Positions 1-12,095 of a DNA stretch of 64,000 nucleotides are shown here, piece after piece; positions within the stretch are counted from its first letter, which is position 1; each line of letters begins with the position of its first letter. The stretch covers positions 55,505,001 through 55,569,000 of the forward strand of contig OX031057.1 of the NCBI GenBank assembly GCA_943736015.1. Direction: 5' to 3'. The position numbers were made by a program, and so were the translations under genes. The notes below the pieces were generated by a model. That model did no database searches and was not told the DNA's origin. It worked only from the letters and a program-made list of their open reading frames with translations. Source of the stretch: Tridacna crocea (taxonomy: Eukaryota > Mollusca > Bivalvia > Cardiida > Cardiidae).

Positions 1-221
1 CGAAAACATTGAACCAATTTTGACGACCGTGCGAGTCAAAAGTCAATTTTATGTTTAATCGCTGTGCAAAAATATAAAATTCAGAAGCAACTGGTTGCTG
101 TTGCGGAAACTTTTTCCGATAAAAAAATCTTGTTCTTGTTTGAAGAATTTAGAAGTAGGCCATAAAGATACAATAAGATGTAAGAATAACTAAAAATCAG
201 TTTTTTTCTTTGATAGGGTAG

Positions 222-350
222 AAAACATTGTGGGAAAAGGAGAAAATGCTGGTAACCTGCATTTCTCCTTTCCTCAGATTATTTTCAAAAGCCTTCTCTT
301 TCAGGGGTGTTAATAAAAGGCGTCATTGTGTGGTAAAAGGTTAATAAGAA
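222..350 (+). mobile_element. Half TTAA-hairpin MITE embedded in each satellite unit (first unit shown)
   Basis: The segment has the MITE core GAAAACATTGTGGGAAAAGG, then a decayed opposite arm and the 3' terminal part GGCGTCATTGTGTGGTAAAA ending in GGTTAAT. Equivalent copies recur in every unit (for example near 1907, 3593, 5280, 6966 and 8656). The other terminal inverted repeat is missing. The MITE piece therefore predates amplification of the long unit. Confidence 0.75.
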
Positions 351-378
351 TAAACAGATATCCCCCCTTTCCCATCAG

Positions 379-503
379 CCAATCAAATCTCTTCCCTCTC
401 TGAAATTATCCAATCAGAGAAGCTTTAAGGAAATCAGAATGGGAACCAAGAGCCAAAATCAGAATGGGAACCAACAGCCAATCAGATATTCAACAGCCAA
501 TCA
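379..503 (+). promoter_or_regulatory. Cluster of four CCAATCA motifs in the satellite unit
   Basis: CCAATCA occurs at 379-385, 410-416, 478-484 and 497-503, and the cluster is repeated in each array unit. CCAAT is the core of NF-Y sites, but no TATA box or transcribed product is visible, so promoter activity is only a possibility. Local short duplications (AATCAGAATGGGAACCAA twice) explain part of the clustering. Confidence 0.3.
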
Positions 504-878
504 GAGAGCTTCAAAATCGCTCCAAAATGGCGCCATAATTTATCGAAAAAAACAGTGAAAAAAAACGGCATAAAAGTGGATTTAAAGTCTTCTTTAAAGG
601 CTGCTGTGCAGTCCTTGGCGAACTGCCAGGCATGCACCATCCACACATGCCAGATTTCACTGAAAATGGGCAAACATTTAAGAATATAGGGGCGCAGCAG
701 ACCTTGTTATGGTCTTTTCAAGCCCCTTGCAAGAATGCAAGAATTACTTCCCTTAGACCCTCGATGCAAGCCCCCCCCAAGCACTTCACTTGATTCGCTT
801 TTCTAACTCAGCCCACAATAAATGCTGCACATTGAAACTTTCAATAAGCCAAAGTGATCAATGTACAGTGTAAAAAAG

Positions 879-1845
879 CCCCAGAAATTAATGCAACAAA
901 TGGCTAAAAAAAGACTGAAAACTCTTTTTGTTGCTTCCTATTGCATATATCAAACAAAGGCAACTGAAGTGTAATTTTTCTAATCTCTTCAAACCGCAAC
1001 AAGAAACCCAGTTACGTTGACTACCGTCTCATATATGCCAGTTACGCTCATGCGAAAACCCCAGAAAATAATGTGACAAGTGGCTAAAAAAAGACTGAAT
1101 GCTTCTTATTGCATAAATCAAACAAATGGAACAAAATTTTTAATGTATATTTTTTTCCTCCAATCTCTTTATACCATGAAGACAAGTCTATTTATGTTGA
1201 CTACGCTCTCAAAGGTGCCGGTTACCTATCCGTGAAAATGTGAAAAATCGACTTACGGAACAGTTCATAGCAGATGACACTTGTTGCTTGATAGGTCAAA
1301 TATAGGGAACTTAATTTCTAATATCTGTTTTTTACTTCTCTAGCCTTTTTTTACCATGACAACAAACCCATTTAGGTTATCTATTGTCTCGCAGGTGCCG
1401 GTTACGTACCCGCGAAAACATGAAAAATCGACTTACGGAACATTTTATAGCAGACCACAACTGTTGCTTAAAGTCAATTATAGGGATTTTTCTAGTTTTT
1501 CTTTTTCATTTTCTCTCACTAGGGCCAATGATTTGGTTATGATGACCATCTCACCCATACTTGACTGATACGTGCTGTGCATAAAATCGTAAAATCAACT
1601 TTGACACTATCGGAGGCAACTGATACCTGTTAAACAAATCAAAGAAAGGTAATCAAAATTTTTCCCTGTTTTCTTACCAGGGTCACAAAAACATTGAACC
1701 AATTTTGACGACCGTGCGAGTCAAACGTCAATTTTATGTTTAATCGCTGCGCAAAAATATAAAATTCAGAAGCAACTGGTTGCTGTTGCGGAAACTTTTT
1801 CCGATAATAAAATCTTGTTCTTGTTTGAAGAATTTAGAAGTAGGC
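879..1845. repeat. Run of diverged ~174-bp monomers inside the satellite unit
   Basis: Within each long unit there are about five related blocks about 160-177 bp apart. In the first unit they are marked by a TCTCT-type start at about 989, 1163, 1337, 1511 and 1672, followed by a GTTGACTAC/GTTATCTATTG and GTCTCxxAxxTGCCxGTTAC core, then a GAAAA run and a block with GGCTAAAAAAAGACTG or GACTTACGGAACA. Adjacent monomers are clearly diverged, while the same monomer in different long units is nearly identical: a higher-order repeat organisation. The ~174-bp size is nucleosome-like. Widespread ~160-bp satellites are known in bivalves, but I cannot show this is one of them. Confidence 0.75.
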
Positions 1846-4800
1846 CATAAAGATACAATAAGATGTAAGAATAACTAAAAATCAGTTTTTTTCTTTGATA
1901 GGGTAGAAAACATTGTGGGAAAAGGAGAAAATGCTGGTAACCTGCATTTCTCCTTTCCTCAGATTATTTTCAAAAGCCTTCTCTTTCAGGGGTGTTAATA
2001 AAAGGCGTCATTGTGTGGTAAAAGGTTAATAAGAATAAACAAATATCCCCCTTTCCCATCAGCCAATCAAATCTCTTCCCTCTCTGAAATTATCCAATCA
2101 GAGAAGCTTTAAGGAAATCAGAATGGGAACCAAGAGCCAAAATCAGAATGGGAACCAACAGCCAATCAGATATTCAACAGCCAATCAGAGAGCTTCAAAA
2201 TCGCTCCAAAATGGCGCCATAATTTATCGAAAAAAACAGTGAAAAAAAACCGGCATAAAAGTGGATTTAAAGTCTTCTTTAAAGGCTGCTGTGCAGTCCT
2301 TGGCGAACTGCCAGGCATGCACCATCCACACATGCCAGATTTCACTGAAAATGGGCAAACATTTAAGAAAATAGGGGCGCAGCAGACCTTGTTATGGTCT
2401 TTTCAAGCCCCTTGCAAGAATGCAAGAATTACTTCCCTTAGACCCTCGATGCAAGCCCTCCCCCCAAGCACTTTACTGGATTCGCTTTTCTAACTCAGCC
2501 CACAATATATGCTGCGCATTGAAACTTTCAATAAGCCAAAGTGATCAATGTACAGTGTAAAAAAGCCCCAGAAATTAATGCAACAAATGGCTAAAAAAAG
2601 ACTGAAAACTCTTTTTGTTGCTTCCTATTGCATATATAAAACAAAGGCAAGTGAAGTGTAATTTTTCTAATCTCTTCAAACCGCAACAAGAAACCCAGTT
2701 ACGTTGACTACCGTCTCATATATGCCAGTTACGCTCATGCGAAAACCCCAGAAAATAATGTGACAAGTGGCTAAAAAAAGACTGAATGCTTCTTATTGCA
2801 TAAATCAAACAAATGGAACAAAATTTTTAATGTATATTTTTTTCCTCCAATCTCTTTATACCATGAAGACAAGTCTATTTATGTTGACTACGGTCTCAAA
2901 GGTGCCGGTTACGTATCCGTGAAAACGCGAAAAATCGACTTATGGAACAGTTCATAGCAGATGACACCTGTTGCTTGATAGGTCAAATATAGGGAACTTA
3001 ATTTCTAATATCTGTTTTTTACTTCTCTAGTTTTTTTTTACTGTGACAGCGAACCCATTTAGGTTGTCTATTGTCTCGCAGGTGCCGGTTACGTACCTGC
3101 GAAAACATGAAAAATCGACTTACGGAACATTTTACAGCAGATGACAACTGTTGCTTAAAATCAATTATAGGGATTTTTCTAGTTTTTCTTTTTCATTTTC
3201 TCTCACTAGGGCCAATGATTTGGTTACGATGACCATCTCACCCATACTTGACTGATACGTGCTGCGCATAAAATCGTAAAATCAACTTTGACACTTTCGG
3301 AGGCAACTGATACTTTTAAACAAATCAAAGAAAGGTAATCAAAATTTTTCCCTGTTTTCTAACCAGGGACACAAAAACATTGAACCAATTTTGACGACCG
3401 TGCAAGTCAAACGTCAATTTTATGTTTAATCGCTGTGCAAAAATATAAAATTCAGAAGCAACTGGTTGCTGTTGCGGAAACTTTTTCCGATAAAAAAAAC
3501 CTTGTTCTTGTTTGAAGAATTTAGAAGTAGGCCATAAAGATACAATGAGATGTAAGAATAACTAAAAATCAGTTTTTTTCTTTGATAGGGTAGAAAACAT
3601 TGTGGGAAAAGGAGAAAATGCTGGTAACCTGCATTTCTCCTTTCCTCAGATTATTTTCAAAAGCCTTCTCTTTCAGGGGTGTTAATAAAAGGCGTCATTG
3701 TGTGGTAAAAGGTTAATAAGAATAAACAGATATCCCCCCTTTCCCATCAGCCAATCAAATCTCTTCCCTCTCTGAAATTATCCAATCAGAGAAGCTTTAA
3801 GGAAATCAGAATGGGAACCAAGAGCCAAAATCAGAATGGGAACCAACAGCAAATCAGATATACAACAGCCAATCAGAGAGCTTCAAAATCGCTCCAAAAT
3901 GGGGCAATAATTTATCGAAAAAAACAGTGAAAATAAACGGCATAAAAGTGGATTTAAAGTCTTCTTTAAAGGCTGCTGTGCAGTCCTTGGCGAACTGCCA
4001 GACATGCACCATCCACACATGCCAGATTTCACTGAAAATGGGCAAACATTTAAGAATATAGGGGCGCAGCAGACCTTGTTATGGTCTTTTCAAGCCCCTT
4101 GCAAGAATGCAAGAATTACTTCCCTTAGACCCTCGATGCAAGCCCCCCACCCAAGCACTTCACTGGATTCGCTTTTCTAACTCAGCCCACAATAGATGCT
4201 GCACATTGAAACTTTCAATAAGCCAAAGTGATTAATGTACAGTGTAAAAAAGCCCCAGAAATTAATGCAACAAATGGCTAAAAAAAGACTGAAAACTCTT
4301 TTTGTTGCTTCCTATTGCATATATCAAACAAAGGCAACTGAAGTGTAATTTTTCTAATCTCTTCAAACCGCAACAAGAAACCCAGTTACGTTGACTACCG
4401 TCTCATATATGCCAGTTACGCTCATGCGAAAACCCCAGAAAATAATGTGACAAGTGGCTAAAAATAGACTGAATGCTTCTTATTGCATAAATCAAACAAA
4501 TGGAACAAAATTTTTAATGTATATTTCTTTCCTCCAATCTCTTTATACCATGAAGACAAGTCTATTTATGTTGACTACAGTCTCAAAGGTGCCGGTTACG
4601 TATCCATGAAAACGCGAAAAATCGACTTACGGAACAGTTCATAGCAGATGACACCTGTTGCTTGATAGGTCAAATATAGGGAACTTAATTTCTAATATCT
4701 GTTTTTTACTTCTCTAGCCTTTTTTTACCGTGACAACAAACCCATTTAGGTTGTCTATTGTCTCGCAGGTGCCGGTTACGTACCCGCGAAAACATGAAAA

Positions 4801-7800
4801 ATCGACTTACGGAACATTTTATAGCAGACGACAACTGTTGCTTAAAGTCAATTATAGGGATTTTTCTATTTTTTCTTTTTCATTTTCTCTCACTAGGGCC
4901 AATGATTTGGTTACGATGACCATCTCACCCATACTTGACTGATACGTCCTGCGCATAAAATCGTAAAAACAACTTTGACACTTTCGGAGGCAACTGATAC
5001 CTGTTAAACAAATCAAAGACAGGTAATCAAAATTTTTCCCTGTTTTCTTACCAGGGTCACGAAAACATTGAACCAATTTTGACGACCGTGCAGGTCAAAA
5101 GTCAATTTTATGTTTAATTGCTGCGCAAAAATATAAAATTCAGAAGCAACTGGTTGCTGTTGTGGAAACTTTTTCCGATAATAAAATCTTGTTCTTGTTT
5201 GAAGAATTCATAAGTAGGCCATAAAGATACAATAAGATGCAAGAATAACTAAAAATCAGTTTTTTTCTTTGATAGGGTAGAAAACATTGTGGGAAAAGGA
5301 GAAAATGCTGGTAACCTGCATTTCTCCTTTCCTCAGATTATTTTCAAACGCCTTCTCTTTCAGGGGTGTTAATAAAAGGCGTCATTGTGTGGTAAAAGGT
5401 TAATAAGAATAAACAGATATCCCCCCTTTCCCATCAGCCAATCAAATCTCTTCCCTCTCTGAATTTATCCAATCAGAGAAGCTTTAAGGAAATCAGAATG
5501 GGAACCAAGAGCCAAAATCAGAATGGGAACCAACAGCCAATCAGATATTCAACAGCCAATCAGAGAGCTTCAAAATCGCTCCAAAATGGCACCATAATTT
5601 ATCGAAAAAAACAGTGAAAAAAAACGGCATAAAAGTGGATTTAAAGTCTTCTTTAAAGGCTGCTGTGCAGTCCTTGGCGAACTGCCATGCATGCACCATC
5701 CACACATGCCAGATTTCACTGAAAATGGGCAAACATTTAAGAAAATAGGGGCGCAGCAGACCTTGTTATGGTCTTTTCAAGCCCCTTGCAAGAATGCAAG
5801 AATTACTTCCCTTAGACCCTCGATGCAAGCCCCCCCCCAAGCATTTCACTGGATTCGCTTTTCTAACTCAGCCCACAATATATGCTGCGCATTGAAACTT
5901 TCAATAAGCCAAAGTGATCAATGTACAGTGTAAAAAAGCCCCAGAAATTAATGCAACAAATGGCTAAAAAAAGACTGAAAACTCTTTTCGTTGCTTTCTA
6001 TTGCATATATCAAACAAAGGCAACTGAAGTGTAATTTTTCTAATCTCTTCAAACCGCAACAAGAAACCCAATTACGTTGACTACCGTCTCATATATGCCA
6101 GTTACGCTCATGCAAAAACCCCAGAAAATAATGTGACAAGTGGCTAAAAAAAGACTGAATGCTTCTTATTGCATAAATCAAACAAATGGAACAAAATTTT
6201 TAATGTATATTTTTTTCCTCCAATCTCTTTATACCATGAAGACAAGTCTATTTATGTTGACTACGGTCTCAAAGGTGCCGGTTACCTATCCGTGAAAATG
6301 CGAAAAATCGACTTACGGAACAGTTCATAGCAGATGACACTTGTTGCTTGATAGGTCAAATATAGGGAACTTAATTTCTAATATCTGTTTTTTACTTCTC
6401 TAGCCTTTTTTTACCGTGACAACAAACCCATTTAGGTTATCTATTGTCTCGCAGGTGCCGGTTACGTACCCGTGAAAACATGAAAAATCGACTTACGGAA
6501 CATTTTATAGCAGACCACAACTGTTGCTTAAAGTCAATTATAGGGATTTTTCTATTTTTTCTTTTTCATTTTCTCTCACTAGGGCCAATGATTTGGTTAC
6601 GATGACCATCTCACCCATACTTGACTGATACGTGCTGCGCATAAAATTGTAAAATCAACTTTGACACTTTCGGAGGCAACTGATACCTGTTAAACAAATC
6701 AAAGAAAGGTAATCAAAATTTTTCCCTGTTTTCTTACCAGGGTCACGAAAACATTGAACCGATTTTGACGACCGTGCGAGTCAAAAGTTAATTTTATGTT
6801 TAATCGCTGCGCAAAAATATAAAATTTAGAAGCAACTGATTGCTGTTGCGGAAACTTTTTCCAATAAAAAAATCTTGTTCTTGTTTGAAGAATTTAGAAG
6901 TAGGCCATAAAGATACAATAAGATGTAAGAATAACTAAAAATCAGTTTTCTTCTTTGATAGGGTAGAAAACATTGTGGGAAAAGGAGAAAATGCTGGTAA
7001 CCTGCATTTCTCCTTTCCTCAGATTATTTTCAAAAGCCTTCTCTTTCAGGGGTGTTAATGAAAGGCGTCATTGTGTGGTTGAAGGTTAATAAGAATAAAC
7101 AGATATCCCCCCTTTCCCATCAGCCAATCAAATCTCTTCCCTCTCTGAAATTATCCAATCAGAGAAGCTTTAAGGAAATCAGAATGGGAACCAAGAGCCA
7201 AAATCAGAATGGGAACCAACAGCTAATCAGATATTCAACAGCCAATCAGAGAGCTTCAAAATCGCTCCAAAATGGCGCCATAATTTATCGAAAAAAACAT
7301 TGAAAAAAAACGGCATAAAAGTGGATTTAAAGTCTTCTTTAAAGGCTGCTGTGCAGTCCTTGGCGAACTGCCAGGCATGCACCATCCACACATGCCAGAT
7401 TTCACTGAAAATAGGCAAACATTTAAGAAAATAGGGGCGCAGCAGACCTTGTTATGGTCTTTTCAAGCCCCTTGCAAGAATGCAAGAATTACTTCCCTTA
7501 GACCCTCGATGCAAGCCCCCCCCCCCCCAAGCATTTCACTGGATTTGCTTTTCTAACTCAGCCCACAATAAATGCTGCACATTGAAACTTTCAATAAGCC
7601 AAAGTGATCAATGTACAGTGTAAAAAAGCCCCAGAAATTAATGCAACAAATGGCTAAAAAAAGACTGAAAACTCTTTTTGTTGCTTCCTATTGCATATAT
7701 CAAACAAAGGCAACTGAAGTGTAATTTTTCTAATCTCTTCAAACCGCAACAAGAAACCCAGTTACGTTGACTACCGTCTCATATATGCCAGTTACACTCA

Positions 7801-9414
7801 TGCGAAAACCCCAGAAAATAATGTGACAAGTGGCTAAAAAAAGACTGAATGCTTCTTATTGCATAAATCAAACAAATGGAACAAAATTTTTAATGTATAT
7901 TTTTTTCCTCCAATCTCTTTATACCATGAAGACAAGTCTATTTATGTTGACTACAGTCTCAAAGGTGCCGGTTACGTATCCGTGAAAACGCGAAAAATCG
8001 ACTTACGGAACAGTTCATAGCAGATGACACCTGTTGCTTGATAGGTCAAATATAGGGAACTTAATTTCTAATATCTGTTTTTTACTTCTCTAGCCTTTTT
8101 TTACCGTGACAACAAACCCATTTAGGTTGTCTATTGTCTCGCAGGTGCCGGTTACATACCCGCGAAAACATGAAAAATCGACTTACGGAACATTTTATAG
8201 CAGACGACAACTGTTGCTTAAAGTCAATTATAGGGATTTTTCTATTTTTTCTTTTTCATTTTCTCTAACTAGGGCCAATGATTTGGTTACGATGACCATC
8301 TCACCCATACTTGACTGATACGTGCTGCGCATAAAATCGTAAAATCAACTTTGACACTTTCGGAGGCAACTGATACCTGTTAAACAAATCAAAGAAAGGT
8401 AATCAAAATTTTTCCCTGTTTTCTTACCAGGGTCACGAAAACATTGAACCAATTTTGACGACCGTGCAAGTCGAAAGTCAATGTTATGTTTAATCGCTGC
8501 GCAAAAATATAAAATTCAGAAGCAACTGGTTGCTGTTGCGGAAACTTTTTCCGATAAAAAAACCTTGTTCTTGTTGGAAGAATTTAGAAGTAGGCCATAA
8601 AGATACAATAAGATGTAAGAATAACTAAAAATCAGTTTTCTTCTTTGATAGGGTAGAAAACATTGTGGGAAAAGGAGAAAATGCTGGTAACCTGCATTTA
8701 TCCTTTCCTCAGATTATTTTCAAAAGCCTTCTCTTTCAGGGGTGTTAATGAAAGGCGTCATTGTGTGGTTGAAGGTTAATAAGAATAAACAGATATCCCC
8801 CCTTTCCCATCAGCCAATCAAATCTCTTCCCTCTCTGAAATTATCCAATCAGAGAAGCTTTAAGGAAATCAGAATGGGAACCAAGAGCCAAAATCAGAAT
8901 GGGAACCAACAGCCAATCAGATATTCAACAGCCAATCAGAGAGCTTCAAAATCGCTCCAAAATGGCGCCATAATTTATCGAAAAAAACAGTGAAAAAAAA
9001 TGGCATAAAGGTGGATTTAAAGTCTACTTTAAAGGCTGCTGTGCAGTCCTTGGCGAACTGCCAGGCATGCACCATCCACACATGCCAGATTTCACGGAAA
9101 ATGGGCAAACATTTAAGAAAATAGGGGCGCAGCAGACCTTGTTATGGTCTTTTCAAGCCCCTTGCAAGAATGCAAGAATTACTTCCCTTAGACCCCCGAT
9201 GCAAGCCCCCCCCCAAGCACTTCACTGGATTCGCTTTTCTAACTCAGCCCACAATATATGCTGCGCATTGAAACTTTCAATAAGCCAAAGTGATCAATGT
9301 ACAGTGTAAAAAAGCCCCAGAAATTAATGCAACAAATGGCTAAAAAAAGACTGAAAACTCTTTTTGTTGCTTCCTATTTGCATATATCAAACAAAGGCAA
9401 CTGAAGTGTAATTT

Positions 9415-10299
9415 ACTATTTTTGCGCATCAATGCAAACTCGCACACTGTGAGGATTTCTGTCCTATGATGTCGAGATTGATACTAAGCCACTGCCTTTA
9501 CCTATGGTTCATGAATGTTTTCCTTACGATTTTTACATCAAATACAACATTTACTGCATGAGAAAACATACAAGTTACTTTACTTTATTTGTTTTTCAAC
9601 ACATATACAAGAAAAAAAATCATCAAATCTACATCGCAGCAATGTTCAGCATAAAAATAAAAGTTGACAGCCTGCTGGTAAACTAACATTATATTTATTA
9701 GTAGGAGTACGAGTTCTCCTTCTCTGGAGAACTCGTACCCTTGAGATTGGGGTACGAGTTCTCCAGGGTACCAGTTCTCGTGATACCTCTCCTCTTCGTG
9801 TCCTTGCCATGAATTTTAGAAATATAGGAATTAGATCTCTAGCAGTTTAACCCTTCAAACATACAACCTCATTTCTAAGGGCTATGATAAAGAAAGCTTT
9901 TAAAGTGTTTTCTACCGAACTAAAAAAAAAAATTTCTACATTTGAGCCACATCTAAATTACCGTCTGCAAATGCTTTGAATTTGGACATGCCAATATCTT
10001 TTTCATTTGCGAAACAATTTAAGGTGGACCATGGGTATATTTCAAGAATTTGCTCGTAATGGTAGCTAATTCAATCTAAGTGTTTTATAGAAATCATTAT
10101 GGGCACAGGAGACTTTTTCGTAAACTTTTCTAAAAGGAAAACAATGCCATAAAACGGGTCCTTTTCTCATGATGTATTCAAAATCTACCGTTTACTGGAT
10201 ATGTCATGAAAAGAGTCGTATTAGTAAAGTTAGTTTAAACAAGTAAGTCATATGCTCGATTTTTACACTAAAAAAGAAGTTAACGAGGGCTATTATTAT
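9415..10299. other. Non-genic spacer with a short hairpin and a MITE remnant
   Basis: A hairpin is formed by GAGTACGAGTTCTCC (9705-9719) and GGAGAACTCGTAC (9726-9738), with a third direct copy GGTACGAGTTCTCC at 9751-9764. About 9908-10012 resembles the 3' half of the TTAA-hairpin MITE (GTTTTCTACC start, then GTCTGCAAATGCTTTGAATT). The rest is AT-rich with no supported gene. Confidence 0.5.
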
Positions 10300-10529
10300 T
10301 TAACCCTTTACCAAACAATCCCTGGTTTTTACGACCCTGACATAGAAACCTTTGGAAAACATTGTTGGAACAGGAGAAAATGCTGGTAACCAGCATTTTC
10401 TCTTTTTCCCACAATGTTTTCTACTCTGCTGGAAACAAATTTCAATTTTTGCGTCCTTTTTATTTTGTAGTCTGCAAGAGCTTTCAATTTGGGCCAGTCT
10501 AAAAATATTGTCGTTTGGTAAAGGGCTAA
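10300..10529 (+). mobile_element. TTAA-hairpin MITE, complete
   Basis: It starts TTAACCCTTTACCAAACAAT and ends with TCGTTTGGTAAAGGGCTAA, which are inverted repeats. The centre is a long palindrome around GCTGGTAACCAGC with arms reading GGAGAAAA and TTTTCTC. No coding capacity. This copy defines plus orientation: the ACAATCCC arm first, then the palindrome, then the GTCTGCAAxxGCTTTCAATTT arm. Confidence 0.85.
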
Positions 10530-10680
10530 TGACTTGCTTGGTACCAAGCTTCACGGAGATGAATTAAGCCCCCTTTTATCAGAGCACGGTTCAGATTTAC
10601 TTTACATATCGATTGAGAAACAAGTTCTTGCAACTGCAACTTATACCAAACTCTCTCGATTCTGCTTCCTGGCAACAGCC

Positions 10681-10909
10681 TTATCTCATTTCCAAACGAC
10701 AATATTTTAGGTTTGTCTAAATTTAAAGCATTGACAGACGACAAAATAAAAGTGACTGAAAATTTGAAATTTGTTGTATGAAGAGTAGAAATCATTGTGG
10801 GAAAATGAGAAAATGCTGGTTACCAGTATTTTCTCCTTTTCCCATAATGTTTTCAAACGGCTTCTTCCTCAGGGGCGTTAAAAGTCGTCATTGTTTGGTA
10901 AAGGGTTAA
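10681..10909 (-). mobile_element. TTAA-hairpin MITE, reverse orientation
   Basis: It begins with a mutated terminus (TTATCTCATTTCCAAACGAC) and ends TTTGGTAAAGGGTTAA. The central palindrome is present with a few mismatches. Confidence 0.75.
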
Positions 10910-11632
10910 GTATTGGCGCCGAAAGTGTGGGCCATTTAACAGTCCCAAGATTGACATTCATTACGGGTGTCGAACTCGAAACCTTATGGTTACGGGCTCG
11001 ACCTACGGAATACCGTTAGGGACATCGCCTTTGAATCTGTTAATTTGAAACACGATACTCGATAGTACGATGACGATAACGCGAAACAACGAAACCACGA
11101 TGGTGAAAACGCGATAGTACGATGACGATAACACGATACCACGATGGTGAAACCACGACAATACGAGAGTACGATGATGATAGTGCGATATAGTATCGTG
11201 TTTTCACCATCGTACTGTCGTAATTTCACCATCGTAGTATCGTATTTTCGTGTTTTCACCATCGTACTACCGTATTATCGTCATCGTGCTATCGTGTTTT
11301 CGTCATCGTACTATCGTGGTATCATCATCGTACTAGCGTATTTTCACCATCGCACTATCGTAGTTTCACCATCGCACTATCGTATTATCATCATCGTACT
11401 ATCGTGTTATCGTCATCGTACTATCGTTGTTTCGTCATCGCACTATCGTGTTATCGTCATCGTACTATCGTGGTTTCATCATCGTACTATCGCCTTCCGG
11501 TGGACATACGCATTCTCCAATATTCAAGACCTACAGGACAACAGTACACATTGAAGACTTTATTCAAAGTCATTTTGAGAGAGGTTATGCCTGTAAATTG
11601 GGTTATCTACCCTCTTAGACAATTGCGGAGTC

Positions 11633-11700
11633 AATGGCCTTATGGATAAAGCACCTGCTAAATGTGAAGTAGACCAAGGTTCAAATCCGACATAGAACTC
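11633..11700 (+). tRNA. tRNA-like sequence, probably a pseudogene or SINE head
   Basis: It has an A-box-like ATGGCCTTATGGATAAAGC and an exact B-box-like GGTTCAAATCC, about 70 bp in all, followed at 11702 by a long T run that could act as a Pol III terminator. The anticodon loop appears to be eight bases and the acceptor stem is poor, so a working tRNA is unlikely. Confidence 0.35.
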
Positions 11701-11913
11701 TGTTTTTTTTTTTTTTTTCAACTAGATTTTCTCCACTATCTTAACTTTTTTTAAACATTGATATAGTCAGAAATTTAATTTGTATCAAGAACTTTTGCCT
11801 TTGACTTCAACAAATTTGTATCAGTGACTTCAGAAAGGGGTTTTTAGGGGGAAAATGGCTTCTTTTGTTTTTCTCATAATTGGGTACGACTAATTGCCTA
11901 GAGCATAATCTTC

Positions 11914-12095
11914 CATGCCCTGGTATCTCAGTCGGTAGTGTACAAGACTTGAGAACAGAGGTCACCGGTTTGATCCGCGCCTCGGCCAATTTCTTTCCGA
12001 GGATTGATGATAGTCATTGTGACAGGATTCATCCCTCTCTCTCTGCTGATCATTGTTTTGATGATAGTTATGTGGGAAAGCAGCCAGTAGCTCGA
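11914..12095 (+). mobile_element. tRNA-derived SINE
   Basis: A-box-like TGGTATCTCAGTCGG (11921-11935) and B-box-like GGTTTGATCC (11967-11976) give a tRNA-like head with Pol III spacing. The body (TTTCTTTCCGAGGATTGATG, then a GGGAAAGCAGCCAG block) recurs on the minus strand at about 59748-59898, and part of it recurs near 31172. A shared body with a tRNA-like head fits a SINE family. It lies inside the foldback-like element and so inserted into it or was captured by it. Confidence 0.7.

Larger units (their letters stand above)
1..9414. repeat. Tandem array of a ~1,686-bp satellite-like unit (about 5.6 copies)
   Basis: The same long unit recurs with the marker ATTGAACCAATTTTGACG at 8, 1693, 3379, 5067, 6753 and 8443, so the period is 1,685-1,690 bp. 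By eye, copies differ by scattered single-base changes and small indels in C or A runs. The array is open at the left edge and stops abruptly in mid-unit near 9414. Each unit contains, in order: a half copy of the TTAA hairpin MITE (222-350 in the first unit), a patch of four CCAATCA motifs (379-503), an antisense 63-codon ORF (482-673), and a run of diverged ~174-bp monomers (from about 879 into the next unit). No transposase or other recognisable protein is present. Homogenisation by unequal exchange or gene conversion is the likely cause of the similarity. Confidence 0.95.

Noticed and set aside
1..9414. rDNA, histone or snRNA tandem cluster
   Set aside because: No rRNA, histone or snRNA sequence was recognised in the unit; the only ORFs are short and repeat-driven.
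11144..11554. 136-codon ORF rich in Ile, Val, Tyr and Arg repeats
   Set aside because: It is a translation of the ~20-bp tandem repeat in the foldback arm.
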